The notes beneath the pieces are model-generated. The model made no database searches. It saw only the letters and a list, made by a program, of their open reading frames with translations, and was not told the origin of the DNA. Of a stretch of 34,328 nucleotides of DNA, positions 25,645 through 34,328 are shown one piece after another. This stretch comes from an uncultured Planctomycetaceae bacterium. GTDB lineage: Bacteria > Planctomycetota > Planctomycetia > Planctomycetales > Planctomycetaceae. Where the stretch lies: NCBI GenBank assembly GCA_903861195.1, contig CAIOTJ010000035.1, positions 1 to 34,328 on the forward strand, read 5' to 3'. How positions within the stretch are numbered: position 1 is the stretch's first letter; each line of letters opens with the position of its first letter. The position numbers and the translations under genes were made by a program.

Positions 25645-26030
25645 GCGACCAGACGACGACGATCGCGGATTTGCGCCTGGCCATGCGGAATTTTGTGGAC
25701 GAGCGGGACTGGTCGCAGTTCCACTCACCCAAGAATCTGGCCATGTCGCTCGCGATTGAGGCAGCCGAAGTGATGGAGCATTTTCAGTGGGTCGATGTGG
25801 CCGAGTCACGGATTCGCGGCCAGGACTCGCGCTATCGGGAAGCGATTGGGGAGGAACTGGCCGACGTCTGCTGTTACCTGTTGAGCCTCGCCAACAGTCT
25901 CGACATCGACCTGAGTAACGCGGTCCACGATAAGCTGGCGAAGAACGCCCAAAAGTATCCCGCGGCACAGTTCCGGGGACGGTTCGAGAGGCCGAAGGAT
26001 GGGGCACGAGGCGAGATCGGCGGTACCTGA
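25641..26030 (+). CDS. MazG-like nucleotide pyrophosphohydrolase
   Basis: 129 residues from ATG 25641, coupled to the IMPase gene by a 4-nt ATGA overlap; the frame opens 72 nt earlier inside the IMPase gene. All-alpha NTP-PPase motifs: SLAIEAAEVMEHFQW with Glu40, Glu43 and Glu46, and EELADVCCYLL with Glu72 and Asp75, matching the E-x2-E ... E-x2-D Mg2+ site. KNAQKYPA (101-108) is the usual C-terminal motif of the single-domain MazG-like/dCTPase group. Members hydrolyse dNTPs or modified nucleotides to monophosphate and pyrophosphate. Its stop faces that of a convergent peptidase gene across 38 nt. Co-transcription with IMPase may reflect nothing more than chance operon packing. Confidence 0.9.
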   Translation: MSDQTTTIADLRLAMRNFVDERDWSQFHSPKNLAMSLAIEAAEVMEHFQWVDVAESRIRGQDSRYREAIGEELADVCCYLLSLANSLDIDLSNAVHDKLAKNAQKYPAAQFRGRFERPKDGARGEIGGT

Positions 26031-26068
26031 GTGCGGGGCCTCTGGCCGTTTCCGAAACGTCGGGTCGG

Positions 26069-27466
26069 TCATTTGTCACGATTGACGGTTACGGCGTATT
26101 CCCCGCTGTTGTCGCTCATTTCATTCCAGAAATCGTTCACCCGCACAAACAGGATCCCATCCTCAGAGGGGCTGTAGATCTCCTCTACTCCGATGCTGAT
26201 CGTTTCGGGATCCAGTATCGATCCGGGGTCGATTGGCCAATATCGGCCGATCAGTCGCCCCAGGGGAAGGCCCTCGTGATAACGGATGCTGACACCCGCC
26301 GGTTCACTGATCCAGGGACGAGGCTGGGAAGCCAGTTCGACCCGTCCCCGGGCTGTGATTCGATAGGCCTGGCCCGCCTGCAGGGGGACTCCCGTCGACT
26401 GCCAGCCACGATTGGCTGCGACCGAGACTTCCTGGCCAACGTCTTGCCGGAGCTTGAAGTCTTTGGCGGAAGGCAAGGATCGCGCCAGATCGTAGCCGTG
26501 ACAGAGGTCGGCGATATACCACCGCCAGAGGCGTTGTCGACGCTCGTCGGATAGCAGCTGGTCGAGAGGGGCATGCGACTCTCCCCGCACCACACCTTGC
26601 ACAATCTGCCGGAACGAGTCCCGGGTCTCGGGGAATTCCGCCAGAAAATGAACCAGCGCCCAGGCCCAGGCATACGCGTCGGGCCGATCGTAACCCTCCG
26701 GCGACTGCCTTGCGACCTGAATCATCGAAAGTGTGTCGGCACGAGCACGGTGCTCCTCCAGCAACTTGATGCGGCCAAGCAGGGGAAAAGCGGTTCGCTG
26801 GTCGGGCCAGACACCAAACACCGGCGGTCCCTCAAGGGGCCCCCGATGCGTGGCGAAATATTCGGCAATCCCCTCGAAAAACCAGACGCTGCGGGTCAAA
26901 TCGCGGTCGACCGCCGTCGTAAAACAGTGGGTTCCCTCGTGGAGCAGCAGGTGGGCACGGTAGTAGTCGCTTCCCTGGTCGTTCATCCAGAATTCCTGGC
27001 CGCGGTGCCGACCATGCTCGAAATCGGGAAGATTGTCTGGAAGCAGGCCAGCGGCCCGAAATCGTTCCTGATCGGACATAAGATAGCCGGTCATCTGGAA
27101 TTCGGATCGTTCACGATCGGGGGGGAGCTCCCCACAGTAGGAGATCCAGGCGTCATAGGCCCGATCCATCAGCTTTGGCAGCGATTCAGCCTGTTCCTGA
27201 GGGATGTCTGTGTAGAGGATCAACCGCCGTGATTCGTATCGGGCAACCCCGTGGGCCTGCACGGCCACCCGGTTGACCAACAACCGCCGATCAGACTGTC
27301 GCTGAAGGGCAGCTCGCTGGGGAGTGCTTCCCTGCCGATCGGTGGCCCGGGCTGGCGGACGGGGTTGTGCCCGGATGGCTGGCGGCAGGATGACCCCACA
27401 GACGATCACACAAACCCAAGGGCACAGACCTCTCCTGACATTTCGCTGCGGTGCTGACCGAGTCAT
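26069..27466 (-). CDS. Secreted HExxH peptidase-like protein with lectin-like C-terminus
   Basis: 465 residues, ATG 27466 preceded by GGAG. A hydrophobic segment at about 15-33 (PWVCVIVCGVILPPAIRA) is a signal peptide. Residues 75-205 match gluzincin-type (DUF1570-like) peptidases: LLLHEGTHCFT with His176, Glu177 and His180, and WFFEGIAEYFATH with Glu198 or Glu202 as third zinc ligand. The C-terminal ~125 residues resemble the PA-I/LecA-like beta-sandwich: VSVAANRGWQSTGVPLQAGQ, YRITARGRVEL, IRYHEGLPLGRLIGRY and NDFWNEMSDNSGEYAVTV. LecA-type domains bind galactosides through Ca2+, but I cannot confirm binding residues here. It overlaps a possible small upstream ORF by ATGA. Extracytoplasmic proteolysis at a glycan surface is inference. 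Confidence 0.78.
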   Translation of the reverse strand: MTRSAPQRNVRRGLCPWVCVIVCGVILPPAIRAQPRPPARATDRQGSTPQRAALQRQSDRRLLVNRVAVQAHGVARYESRRLILYTDIPQEQAESLPKLMDRAYDAWISYCGELPPDRERSEFQMTGYLMSDQERFRAAGLLPDNLPDFEHGRHRGQEFWMNDQGSDYYRAHLLLHEGTHCFTTAVDRDLTRSVWFFEGIAEYFATHRGPLEGPPVFGVWPDQRTAFPLLGRIKLLEEHRARADTLSMIQVARQSPEGYDRPDAYAWAWALVHFLAEFPETRDSFRQIVQGVVRGESHAPLDQLLSDERRQRLWRWYIADLCHGYDLARSLPSAKDFKLRQDVGQEVSVAANRGWQSTGVPLQAGQAYRITARGRVELASQPRPWISEPAGVSIRYHEGLPLGRLIGRYWPIDPGSILDPETISIGVEEIYSPSEDGILFVRVNDFWNEMSDNSGEYAVTVNRDK

Positions 27467-27675
27467 ATCTCCAATCTCCCAGCCAAGCGAACAAGTCCCA
27501 TTTCGGCAGCATACCGAATCCGATGCTGAGGGTCACTTTGAAGCGTGTGCCTCAAGTGGTACACTTCGCCAGTTTCGAGCCGTTCTGCTCCAGCAAGCCT
27601 GTCCATGCGTGCACACAACAGGTTGACTCGGTCTCCCCAAGTTTGGGTTGCGAGGTCGAGATCTCCCGGGAACAT
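27463..27675 (-). CDS. Possible small protein coupled to the peptidase gene
   Basis: A 70-residue frame from ATG 27675 ends at TGA 27463-27465, overlapping the ATG of the peptidase gene as ATGA, the usual sign of translational coupling. The C-terminal part (SDPQHRIRYAAEMGLVRLAG) reads like a natural amphipathic helix. GTG 27756 would extend it by 27 residues, but neither start has a good ribosome site. Third-position GC is lower than in neighbouring genes, and no family is recognised. The overlap could be coincidence, since a GGAG just before the peptidase ATG would serve that gene alone. If it is not a gene, bases 27467-27837 are simply a 371-bp divergent promoter region. Confidence 0.4.
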   Translation of the reverse strand: MFPGDLDLATQTWGDRVNLLCARMDRLAGAERLETGEVYHLRHTLQSDPQHRIRYAAEMGLVRLAGRLEI

Positions 27676-27837
27676 CCGTTCAGAAAACGGGTGGTGTCCC
27701 AGCGGGAGACGGTTGGATGCGATTGCCCGCGACTTATGACCAGTGGTCGCCGACACCTGTCGTTGGGGTGTCTGTGCGGCGAGTTCTGGTTGTCTGCCGT
27801 TTCCGAATCCCCCGTGTCACCTGTCTGAAGTTTCGCA

Positions 27838-30800
27838 GTGCCCCGCCGAACCGACATTCACAAGATCCTGATCATTGGCTCTGGACCGATCGTCATCGGA
27901 CAGGCCTGCGAATTCGACTATTCCGGGACCCAGGCGTGCAAGGCGCTGCGGGAAGAAGGCTATGAAGTCGTCCTGGTGAATTCGAACCCAGCGACGATCA
28001 TGACCGACCCGGAGACGGCCCAACGGACCTACATCGAGCCGATCACCTGGCAGTATGTCGAGAAGATCATTGCCCGGGAACGTCCGGATGCCGTGCTGCC
28101 AACCTTGGGCGGCCAGACGGGGTTGAACACCGCGATGGAGCTGGCTCGTCGGGGAATCCTGGAGAAATACGGTTGCGAACTGATTGGAGCCCGCCAGGAT
28201 GTGATCGAGAAGGCCGAGGGGCGCGAGTCGTTCAAGCAGGCCATGCTCAAAATCGGCCTCGATGTGCCCCGCAGTTGTTCCGTCCGATCGATGGACGAAG
28301 CCCGGGCGGCCCTCCGTGACTTGGGACTTCCGGTGATCATCCGGGCCAGCTTCACGCTGGGTGGTGCCGGCGGGGGCATCGCCTATAACCGGGAAGAATT
28401 CGAGAGCAAGGTGGCGCGGGGGCTGGCCATGTCTCCGGTGGGAGAAGTGTTGCTCGAAGAATCAGTCATCGGCTGGAAAGAGTACGAGATGGAGGTGATG
28501 CGCGACGTAGCCGACAACGTCGTCATCATCTGCTCGATCGAGAATTTCGATCCGATGGGAGTGCACACGGGAGACTCGATCACCGTCGCCCCCGCCCAGA
28601 CCCTGACCGACAAGGAATACCAACTGATGCGCGATGCCACGATCGCCGTCATGCGGGAGATCGGCGTGGAAACGGGGGGCTCGAATGTCCAATTTGCCAT
28701 CAATCCGCAGACGGGCCGGATGGTGGTCATTGAGATGAATCCTCGCGTCAGCCGCTCGAGCGCGCTCGCCTCGAAGGCCACGGGCTTCCCGATTGCCAAG
28801 ATCGCCGCCAAGCTGGCGGTTGGCTATCGGCTGGATGAGATTCCCAACGACATCACCCGCGAGACCCTGGCCTGTTTCGAGCCGACAATCGATTACGTCG
28901 TCACGAAATTTCCCCGCTGGACCTTCGAGAAGTTCCCCGAGGCCGATCCTGTCCTGACGGTGCAGATGAAGTCCGTTGGCGAGACCATGGCGATCGGCCG
29001 GACCTTCAAGGAATCGTTACAGAAGGCGATTCGTGGCCTGGAGATCGGTCATTTTGGCTTGGGCGGGGGCAAAAAGGATCTCTGGGACACCGATCAACAG
29101 CCCGATCTGACCGAGATCGAGAACAAGCTGGCCACTCCCAATGCCGAACGGGTGTTCTACATCCGCTACGCATTCAAGGCCGGGATGACGGTGGACCAGA
29201 TCTACGAGTTCACCAACATCGACCGCTGGTTTCTGCAGCACATTGAAGAACTCGTACAGTTCGAAGGTCGGCTGGAAAAGATCGATCGACTGACCGCCGT
29301 CCCCGACGAACTGCTGCAACAGGCGAAGCGGATGGGTTATTCCGACCGCCAATTGGCCTGGTGGTGGGACTCGAGCGAGATGGAGGTCCGCCGTTACCGC
29401 AAGTCGCGTGGCATCGAGGCGGTCTTCAAGCAGGTCGACACCTGCGCGGCCGAATTCGAGGCGTACACCCCCTACTACTATTCCACGTACGAGACCGAGG
29501 ATGAATCCCCGCCGCCGGCCCCTCCGGGCAAGCGACGGATCATGATTCTGGGCGGGGGCCCCAATCGCATCGGACAGGGAATTGAATTCGATTATTGCTG
29601 TTGTCAGGCCTCGTTCGCACTGCGCGAGTTGGGGATCGAGAGCGTGATGGTCAACAGCAATCCCGAGACGGTCTCAACCGACTACGACACCTCCGACCTG
29701 CTGTTTTTCGAGCCCCTGACGACCGAGGATGTGCTCAATATCTGCGACCGGCTCAACCCGGATGGCGTGATCGTCCAGTTTGGCGGCCAGACTCCCTTGA
29801 ACCTTGCCCGGGGACTGGAGGCGGCTGGGGTCCGGATCGTGGGGACCAGTCCCGACATGATCGACGCCGCGGAGGACCGCAAGCGGTTCCAGGAGATCAT
29901 CGAACGACTGCACCTGCGTCAGCCCCCCAACGGAATCGCAACTGATGTCGAGGGGGCCCGCTTGGCCGCACAGCGGATCGGCTATCCCATTCTGGTCCGC
30001 CCCAGCTATGTGCTGGGGGGCCGGGCGATGGAGATCTGCTACGACGAACAGCAACTGATGAGCTACATGACAAAGGCCGTCGAAGCCTCGCCCGATCACC
30101 CCGTGCTGATCGATAAATTCCTCGAGGATGCCAGCGAGGTGGATGTCGACGCCATGGCTGATGGAGAGATGACGGTGATCGGGGGGATCATGCAGCACGT
30201 CGAGCAGGCGGGGGTCCACTCCGGCGACTCAGCGTGCGCCCTCCCTCCGTATTCACTCCCTGAGAGCACGATCCAGGAAATCCGGAACGCGACCTACGCC
30301 CTGTCGAAGGCCCTGAATGTCCGCGGGCTGATGAACATCCAATTCGCAGTCAAGGACCTGGGCGGACAACAACTTGTCTACGTGCTCGAAGTAAATCCCC
30401 GAGCCAGCCGCACCAGTCCCTTCGTCGCCAAGGCGACTGGCGTTCCTCTTCCCAAGGTCGCCGCAAAAATCATGGCGGGGGTGACTCTCAAAGATCAGGG
30501 CGTGACCCGCGAACCCTGGCCCGCCTACACCTCAGTCAAGGAAAGCGTGTTCCCGTTTGTCCGGTTCCCCGGAGTCGATATCATCCTGGGGCCCGAAATG
30601 CGGTCGACCGGCGAGGTGATGGGGATCGATCAGCGCTTCGAGATTGCGTTCGCCAAGAGCCAGGTGGCGGCGGGCAATACACTCCCCACTTCGGGGACCG
30701 TTTTCGTGAGTCTCGCCCGCGACGACAAGCAGGCCTTCATCGAGGCGGCTCGAACCCTTCAGGGGCTTGGGTTCCGCCTGCGGGCGACCGGCGGAACAGC

Positions 30801-31098
30801 CAAGGTGCTGCGCGAAGCGGGAATCGAGATTGAAACGATTCGCAAGCTTCAGGAAGGTCGCCCCAACCTGCTCGATCACCTCGCGAATGGGGAGATCCAG
30901 GTGATTTTCAACACTCCCAGCGGCAAGGGAGCCCGAACGGACGAAGGGAAGATCCGCTCGGCAGCCGTCGCACACGGAGTTCCCTGCGTCACGACCCTGG
31001 CGGGTTGTCTGGCGGCCGTGCAGGCGATGGAAGCTCTGGTGGCCAATCCCGTCCCCGATGTGCGATCCCTTCAGGAATGGCTGGGGCTCGCCGACTGA
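27838..31098 (+). CDS. carB: Carbamoyl-phosphate synthase large subunit
   Basis: 1086 residues from GTG 27838, full length for CarB. Two homologous synthetase halves are evident: residues about 8-400, opening [20 protein letters not shown], and about 563-940, opening [19 protein letters not shown], each with an ATP-grasp domain ([13 protein letters not shown] in the first; [16 protein letters not shown] in the second). The first half phosphorylates bicarbonate, the second carbamate; the oligomerisation segment lies between. Residues about 945-1086 form the MGS-like allosteric domain ([29 protein letters not shown]). It needs the glutaminase subunit CarA to use glutamine; no carA is in this window. 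Product feeds arginine and pyrimidine synthesis. A strong hairpin follows 143 nt after the stop. Confidence 0.97.
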   Translation: MPRRTDIHKILIIGSGPIVIGQACEFDYSGTQACKALREEGYEVVLVNSNPATIMTDPETAQRTYIEPITWQYVEKIIARERPDAVLPTLGGQTGLNTAMELARRGILEKYGCELIGARQDVIEKAEGRESFKQAMLKIGLDVPRSCSVRSMDEARAALRDLGLPVIIRASFTLGGAGGGIAYNREEFESKVARGLAMSPVGEVLLEESVIGWKEYEMEVMRDVADNVVIICSIENFDPMGVHTGDSITVAPAQTLTDKEYQLMRDATIAVMREIGVETGGSNVQFAINPQTGRMVVIEMNPRVSRSSALASKATGFPIAKIAAKLAVGYRLDEIPNDITRETLACFEPTIDYVVTKFPRWTFEKFPEADPVLTVQMKSVGETMAIGRTFKESLQKAIRGLEIGHFGLGGGKKDLWDTDQQPDLTEIENKLATPNAERVFYIRYAFKAGMTVDQIYEFTNIDRWFLQHIEELVQFEGRLEKIDRLTAVPDELLQQAKRMGYSDRQLAWWWDSSEMEVRRYRKSRGIEAVFKQVDTCAAEFEAYTPYYYSTYETEDESPPPAPPGKRRIMILGGGPNRIGQGIEFDYCCCQASFALRELGIESVMVNSNPETVSTDYDTSDLLFFEPLTTEDVLNICDRLNPDGVIVQFGGQTPLNLARGLEAAGVRIVGTSPDMIDAAEDRKRFQEIIERLHLRQPPNGIATDVEGARLAAQRIGYPILVRPSYVLGGRAMEICYDEQQLMSYMTKAVEASPDHPVLIDKFLEDASEVDVDAMADGEMTVIGGIMQHVEQAGVHSGDSACALPPYSLPESTIQEIRNATYALSKALNVRGLMNIQFAVKDLGGQQLVYVLEVNPRASRTSPFVAKATGVPLPKVAAKIMAGVTLKDQGVTREPWPAYTSVKESVFPFVRFPGVDIILGPEMRSTGEVMGIDQRFEIAFAKSQVAAGNTLPTSGTVFVSLARDDKQAFIEAARTLQGLGFRLRATGGTAKVLREAGIEIETIRKLQEGRPNLLDHLANGEIQVIFNTPSGKGARTDEGKIRSAAVAHGVPCVTTLAGCLAAVQAMEALVANPVPDVRSLQEWLGLAD

Positions 31099-31240
31099 GC
31101 CCATTCTCTCTTCGTCGACCAGTCCTCAGCCCCGGCGTGACAAAGCATCACATCCCCGGTCCCCTGCCGGGCTGAATTTTTCCTCTGAATTGCCGGCGGA
31201 AATGGTGGAGATCCGAAGGTCTCGGCCCCCCCAAATGCAA

Positions 31241-31282
31241 CAAGGCGTGGTGTCCAAACACCACGCCTTGCTTTCTTCTTTG
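31241..31282. terminator. Bidirectional-type terminator hairpin between convergent genes
   Basis: Bases 31241-31253 and 31258-31270 form a perfect 13-bp stem (CAAGGCGTGGTGT / ACACCACGCCTTG) with a CCAA loop. On plus it is followed by CTTTCTTCTTTG, a T-rich run suited to ending carB transcripts. On minus it is followed by TTGCATTTGGGG, a weaker tail. It lies 60 nt past the stop of the convergent haem-protein gene in that direction. Use by carB is likely; use in the other direction is possible. Confidence 0.8.
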
Positions 31283-31329
31283 TCCATCTCGCGGACACCA
31301 GGGCAGAAACCCAGGCCCACGGGTGTCAG

Positions 31330-34328
31330 TCATTCCGCCTTGGGCTTCACCGTCAAGGTCAACAGGTAACTGACCAAGTCGTGGAATTCCGCGTCGGGGA
31401 GTTGCTCGGCGATGTTGGCCGGCATGGGAGAGATCCGCTGAGTCTTGCGATCGGACACCTCCTCCTCCAGCACGGAAAACTCCTTTCCCTGCTCGTTGAC
31501 CAGGACGAGTGATTTGCCGTCTTTCCGGGCAAACAGTCCACTGGCGGTCTTGCCATTGGCCAATTCCAGCACCGTCACATGGAAGGCCTGATCGACATTC
31601 CGGCTGGGAACCAGGATGTCTTCCAGTAGCCTCTCGGCACCCCGGTTTCCAATTCCGTCGAGGTCCGGGCCGATCTTGGCCCCTTCTCCGCCAACCCGAT
31701 GGCAATTCGCACAGATTTTCTGGAAGACCGCACGTCCCCGATCAGCCGAAACCTGGGCCTTTCCGAAGCTGTCGCGACGGGCGGCCACCAACTGCTTGAC
31801 CCGGTCGTCTTCACTCGGAAGATCGGCCAGCAGTCCCGCGAAACTCTCAGACAGAGAGGAATCGTTGTGTCCTTTGATCCGCTCTCCCACGATGATGTCC
31901 TGAATGAGGCGCGAAGAGCCCTTTCCGGCAGCCACGGTCTCCAACAACAGACGCGCCCCCTCTTTCCCTGTGGTCAACGCACGGGCAATCGAGACTCCGA
32001 CCGGATCCGGGACCTCGGGTAACAGCCGAATCAGGGCGGCACGCGCCTGCGGTGTCCCCTGTCCCCCCAACAGTTCCGCGGCTCTCTGTCGCAGGGGGAG
32101 GGGCTCGCTTCCCCGGGCGATCACGGTCTCCAACACAGTGCCAGCCTGCGGGCTGTCGAGGGCATTCAGAGCATCCAGAGCCTGCTGTCGGACGGGAATC
32201 GACCTCTTGGAATCCGCCACCAATTCCGCCAACCGGGGAGTCAGGCTGGTTACTCGAAAGTCGCGTGCCAGATCGGCAGCCACACGCAACCGATCGTCAT
32301 TCGCGTCAGACAACAGGCGTTTCGCGAGGTCGGTACTCCATTCGGACAGCGATTCCGGCAACGGAATCTGCCGCGACTGCAGACCCTGCTGCACCCCCCG
32401 CAGGGCCGCCACTTGCTGCCCGTCGTCGAGGCGATCTTTCCAAGCCAGAGCGGTCTGATAGAGGTTCGGCAAACGGTCCGCGGGAAGATTCCGGGCCACG
32501 TGGGCCAGGAATTCCGCCGCCCGTCCCGGCTGGGCGGCAGAGCCCGCGAGGAACCTTGCGAGGAAGTCTCCCCCAGCGGCGGTGGGAACTCCCACCGCCA
32601 CATCAGCCAGCTTCCGCCAGGTCGCCTCATCGCGAGACACTCGCTCCGTCAGGGTCTCGAGGGAGGCTTGCGATTGCAGACTGTCGCGGAGCGCGATGCG
32701 CACCGTGTGCACCAGATGGGTGTCGGCCGGATCGCTGCTTTCCCACAGACGCAACAACGGGGCGATGTTGACTTCATCGGGATGCTGTCCCAGTCCATCG
32801 GCAGCTGCCCGCTGAACAAACGGGTCATTGTCCTCCAGAAACCGGACCAGCGTCGCTCGCAGCTTGTCGGCGTTCTGATCCCATTCCAGAGAGGCGATCG
32901 CCTTCGCGAGGTGCACCCGCACCATGCGATCCGGGTCGTGCGACAGACGCTCGATGAGAGGCAATTTGAGTTCCCCCCGCCGACCGAGCACCCAGAGAAG
33001 GTGCGCTCGGGCATTCGGATTGACGGTTGGCAGCGCCAATCGCAGCTGATCGAGATCCGCGGCATCAAGCCTGTCGACTGCCTGATGAGTCGCCAGCGTG
33101 CGGGTCACGATGTTGTCGCTTCCCAGGGCCGACAAGAGACCTTTCGCGTCGACCTGCGAGAGATTGGCCTGGGGCTTGGGAGTCCGTGACTTCTCCCCTG
33201 TGTACACAATTCGCCAGATTCTTCCCTTCGAGCGATCGCGACGAGGGTGGTATAGATCGACCTCGTAGTGTCCGATGATGCAGTTATAAAAGTCGGCAAC
33301 ATAGATCGACCCATCCTGGGCCAGCTTGATATCGACCGGGCGGAACCACTGATCATCACACGACAGGAAGTCGGGCTGCTCCACCGCTTCGTAGGACGAG
33401 CCCGTCGCCTTCAGCTGATCGTGATTGATCCGACCCGTGACGGGATTGCCGATGAAGACTGTGTTCCGATAGGCTTCAGGAAACTGAGCAGCGTCGTAAA
33501 AGACCAGGCCGCAAATTCCCGTTGAGCCGTGGCTGTGTTTGATCATCTCGGGGCCATACCCCAGGCCATCGTGGGGCTTGCCGAAACTGGGGTAGTAGGC
33601 ACCACGGAGCAGCATGTAAATCGGACGGGAATGGCAATCGGCGGTGTAGACGTTGCCCAACGGGTCGAACGCCATACCGAACGGATTGACCTGCCCATGG
33701 GTGTAATATTCGATGTGAGACCCATCCGGACGAAACCGATAGGTGTTTCCCGAATTCATGGTGATCTTCTCAGAATCACTCCCCGCCACATTCGAGTTGT
33801 TGCGAAATCCGTGGCAGGCGTAGACCCAACCGTCCAGCCACCAGTTGAACGAGCTGGCCATGCCGTGCGTGTCATCGAACCCAAAGGTCCCGAAGAAAGG
33901 ACGCCGCTCGTCGGACTTCCCGTCGAGGTTGGTGTCTTCAAACAATTCGATGCGGGGGATGCTGTAGGCGAGCACGCGCGAGCCAGTCAGCGGCAACACG
34001 CCAATCGGAATGTTTAGCCCCTCAGCAAACCTCGAGACTGCGTCCGGGACCCCATCGTTGTTGGTGTCGGTCAACACCCGAATGGTGTCGCGGGGGGTTC
34101 CCTCCTGAGCCGGAAACGGATACTCAATCGACTGGGTCACATACAGCCGACCTGCGGCGTCAAACGCCATGTTCATTGGCTTTTGGATCTCGGGCTCACT
34201 GGCGATGAGCTGGATCTCGAAACCGGGAGGCAACCGGAAAAGTTTCTGCTGTTCCTGGGGAGAAAGCGCTTCCCCGGGAGCCACGAGAGGCACTTCCTGG
34301 GCTACCAATCCCGAATGCCATCCGCAAC
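31330..34328 (-). CDS. PVC-type haem-binding dehydrogenase-like protein, 5' partial
   Basis: The frame is open to the right edge (codons GGA TTG GTA run on outward), so the N-terminus, including the signal, lies outside; at least 998 residues are visible, ending at 31330. Numbering from TTG 34308: residues about 20-385 are a beta-propeller sugar-dehydrogenase-like domain of the Pirellula/Verrucomicrobium type (TIGR02604), with LPPGFEIQLIASEPEIQKPM, DTNNDGVPD, FGFDDTHGMASSF, GQVNPFGMAFDPLGNVYTAD. Residues about 400-830 are HEAT-like helical repeats. The end is a cytochrome c-like domain (TIGR02603) with CANCH at 866-870 and a candidate axial Met in SPMPANI (952-958). Extracytoplasmic, haem-carrying; the substrate is unknown, though polysaccharide or sugar oxidation is often suggested for the group. 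Confidence 0.9.
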   Translation of the reverse strand, partial: CGWHSGLVAQEVPLVAPGEALSPQEQQKLFRLPPGFEIQLIASEPEIQKPMNMAFDAAGRLYVTQSIEYPFPAQEGTPRDTIRVLTDTNNDGVPDAVSRFAEGLNIPIGVLPLTGSRVLAYSIPRIELFEDTNLDGKSDERRPFFGTFGFDDTHGMASSFNWWLDGWVYACHGFRNNSNVAGSDSEKITMNSGNTYRFRPDGSHIEYYTHGQVNPFGMAFDPLGNVYTADCHSRPIYMLLRGAYYPSFGKPHDGLGYGPEMIKHSHGSTGICGLVFYDAAQFPEAYRNTVFIGNPVTGRINHDQLKATGSSYEAVEQPDFLSCDDQWFRPVDIKLAQDGSIYVADFYNCIIGHYEVDLYHPRRDRSKGRIWRIVYTGEKSRTPKPQANLSQVDAKGLLSALGSDNIVTRTLATHQAVDRLDAADLDQLRLALPTVNPNARAHLLWVLGRRGELKLPLIERLSHDPDRMVRVHLAKAIASLEWDQNADKLRATLVRFLEDNDPFVQRAAADGLGQHPDEVNIAPLLRLWESSDPADTHLVHTVRIALRDSLQSQASLETLTERVSRDEATWRKLADVAVGVPTAAGGDFLARFLAGSAAQPGRAAEFLAHVARNLPADRLPNLYQTALAWKDRLDDGQQVAALRGVQQGLQSRQIPLPESLSEWSTDLAKRLLSDANDDRLRVAADLARDFRVTSLTPRLAELVADSKRSIPVRQQALDALNALDSPQAGTVLETVIARGSEPLPLRQRAAELLGGQGTPQARAALIRLLPEVPDPVGVSIARALTTGKEGARLLLETVAAGKGSSRLIQDIIVGERIKGHNDSSLSESFAGLLADLPSEDDRVKQLVAARRDSFGKAQVSADRGRAVFQKICANCHRVGGEGAKIGPDLDGIGNRGAERLLEDILVPSRNVDQAFHVTVLELANGKTASGLFARKDGKSLVLVNEQGKEFSVLEEEVSDRKTQRISPMPANIAEQLPDAEFHDLVSYLLTLTVKPKAE

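Noticed and set aside
1-34328. CRISPR array, insertion sequence, prophage or defence island
   Set aside because: No regularly spaced repeats, transposase, integrase, phage structural or known defence gene motifs were seen on either strand.

Overview
The window is about 34 kb of GC-rich chromosome, very probably from a member of the Planctomycetota. The evidence is the stack of families largely confined to that group: a PSCyt1-PSCyt2-LamG-PSD1 haem protein, three DUF1501 proteins with twin-arginine-type leaders, and a PVC-type haem-binding dehydrogenase-like protein with a C-terminal CxxCH. A complete kdsA fits a Gram-negative, LPS-making envelope. I see no rRNA, convincing tRNA, insertion sequence, phage gene or CRISPR array. 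Both ends cut through genes.

Layout, left to right. (1) 1-3391, plus: 3' part of a diacylglycerol/lipid kinase, kdsA, and a lipoprotein overlapping kdsA by 4 nt; an envelope-lipid group. (2) 3664-4013, minus: a small HTH-like, proline-rich protein with a clear intrinsic terminator. (3) 4342-9179, plus: the PSD1/DUF1501 pair, overlapping by 4 nt. (4) 13082-9229, minus: a second DUF1501 protein overlapping by GTGA an 804-aa protein with two alpha/beta-hydrolase-like halves. (5) 13257-13622, plus: a VOC protein, ending 2 nt from the stop of a convergent Ycf46-like AAA+ ATPase (15625-13625). (6) 15836-17531, plus: a PLP aminotransferase overlapping a VanZ-like membrane protein. (7) 17532-18521: a poorly coding stretch with a possible broken secreted-peptide gene, then a 131-aa unknown protein on minus. 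(8) 18660-20871, plus: an SLC13/DASS transporter and an FHA-domain protein. (9) 21114-26030, plus: a five-gene run of DUF1501, membrane-anchored SGNH hydrolase, SelA-like PLP enzyme, inositol-monophosphatase-family protein and MazG-like pyrophosphohydrolase. (10) 27675-26069, minus: a possible small ORF coupled to a secreted HExxH peptidase with a lectin-like C-terminus. (11) 27838-31098, plus: carB, without carA nearby, ending at a strong hairpin shared with the convergent PVC-type haem protein, which runs off the right edge.

Most of the window mixes housekeeping enzymes (kdsA, carB, aminotransferase, IMPase) with planctomycete-specific exported proteins of unknown substrate. No defence or mobile system is visible. 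The most unusual items are the DUF1501 plus double-hydrolase pair, the Ycf46-like ATPase with a long C-terminal extension, the DUF1501/SGNH/SelA-like run, and a short secreted-peptide frame interrupted by one TGA. Family names come from motif recognition by eye; no database search was run.
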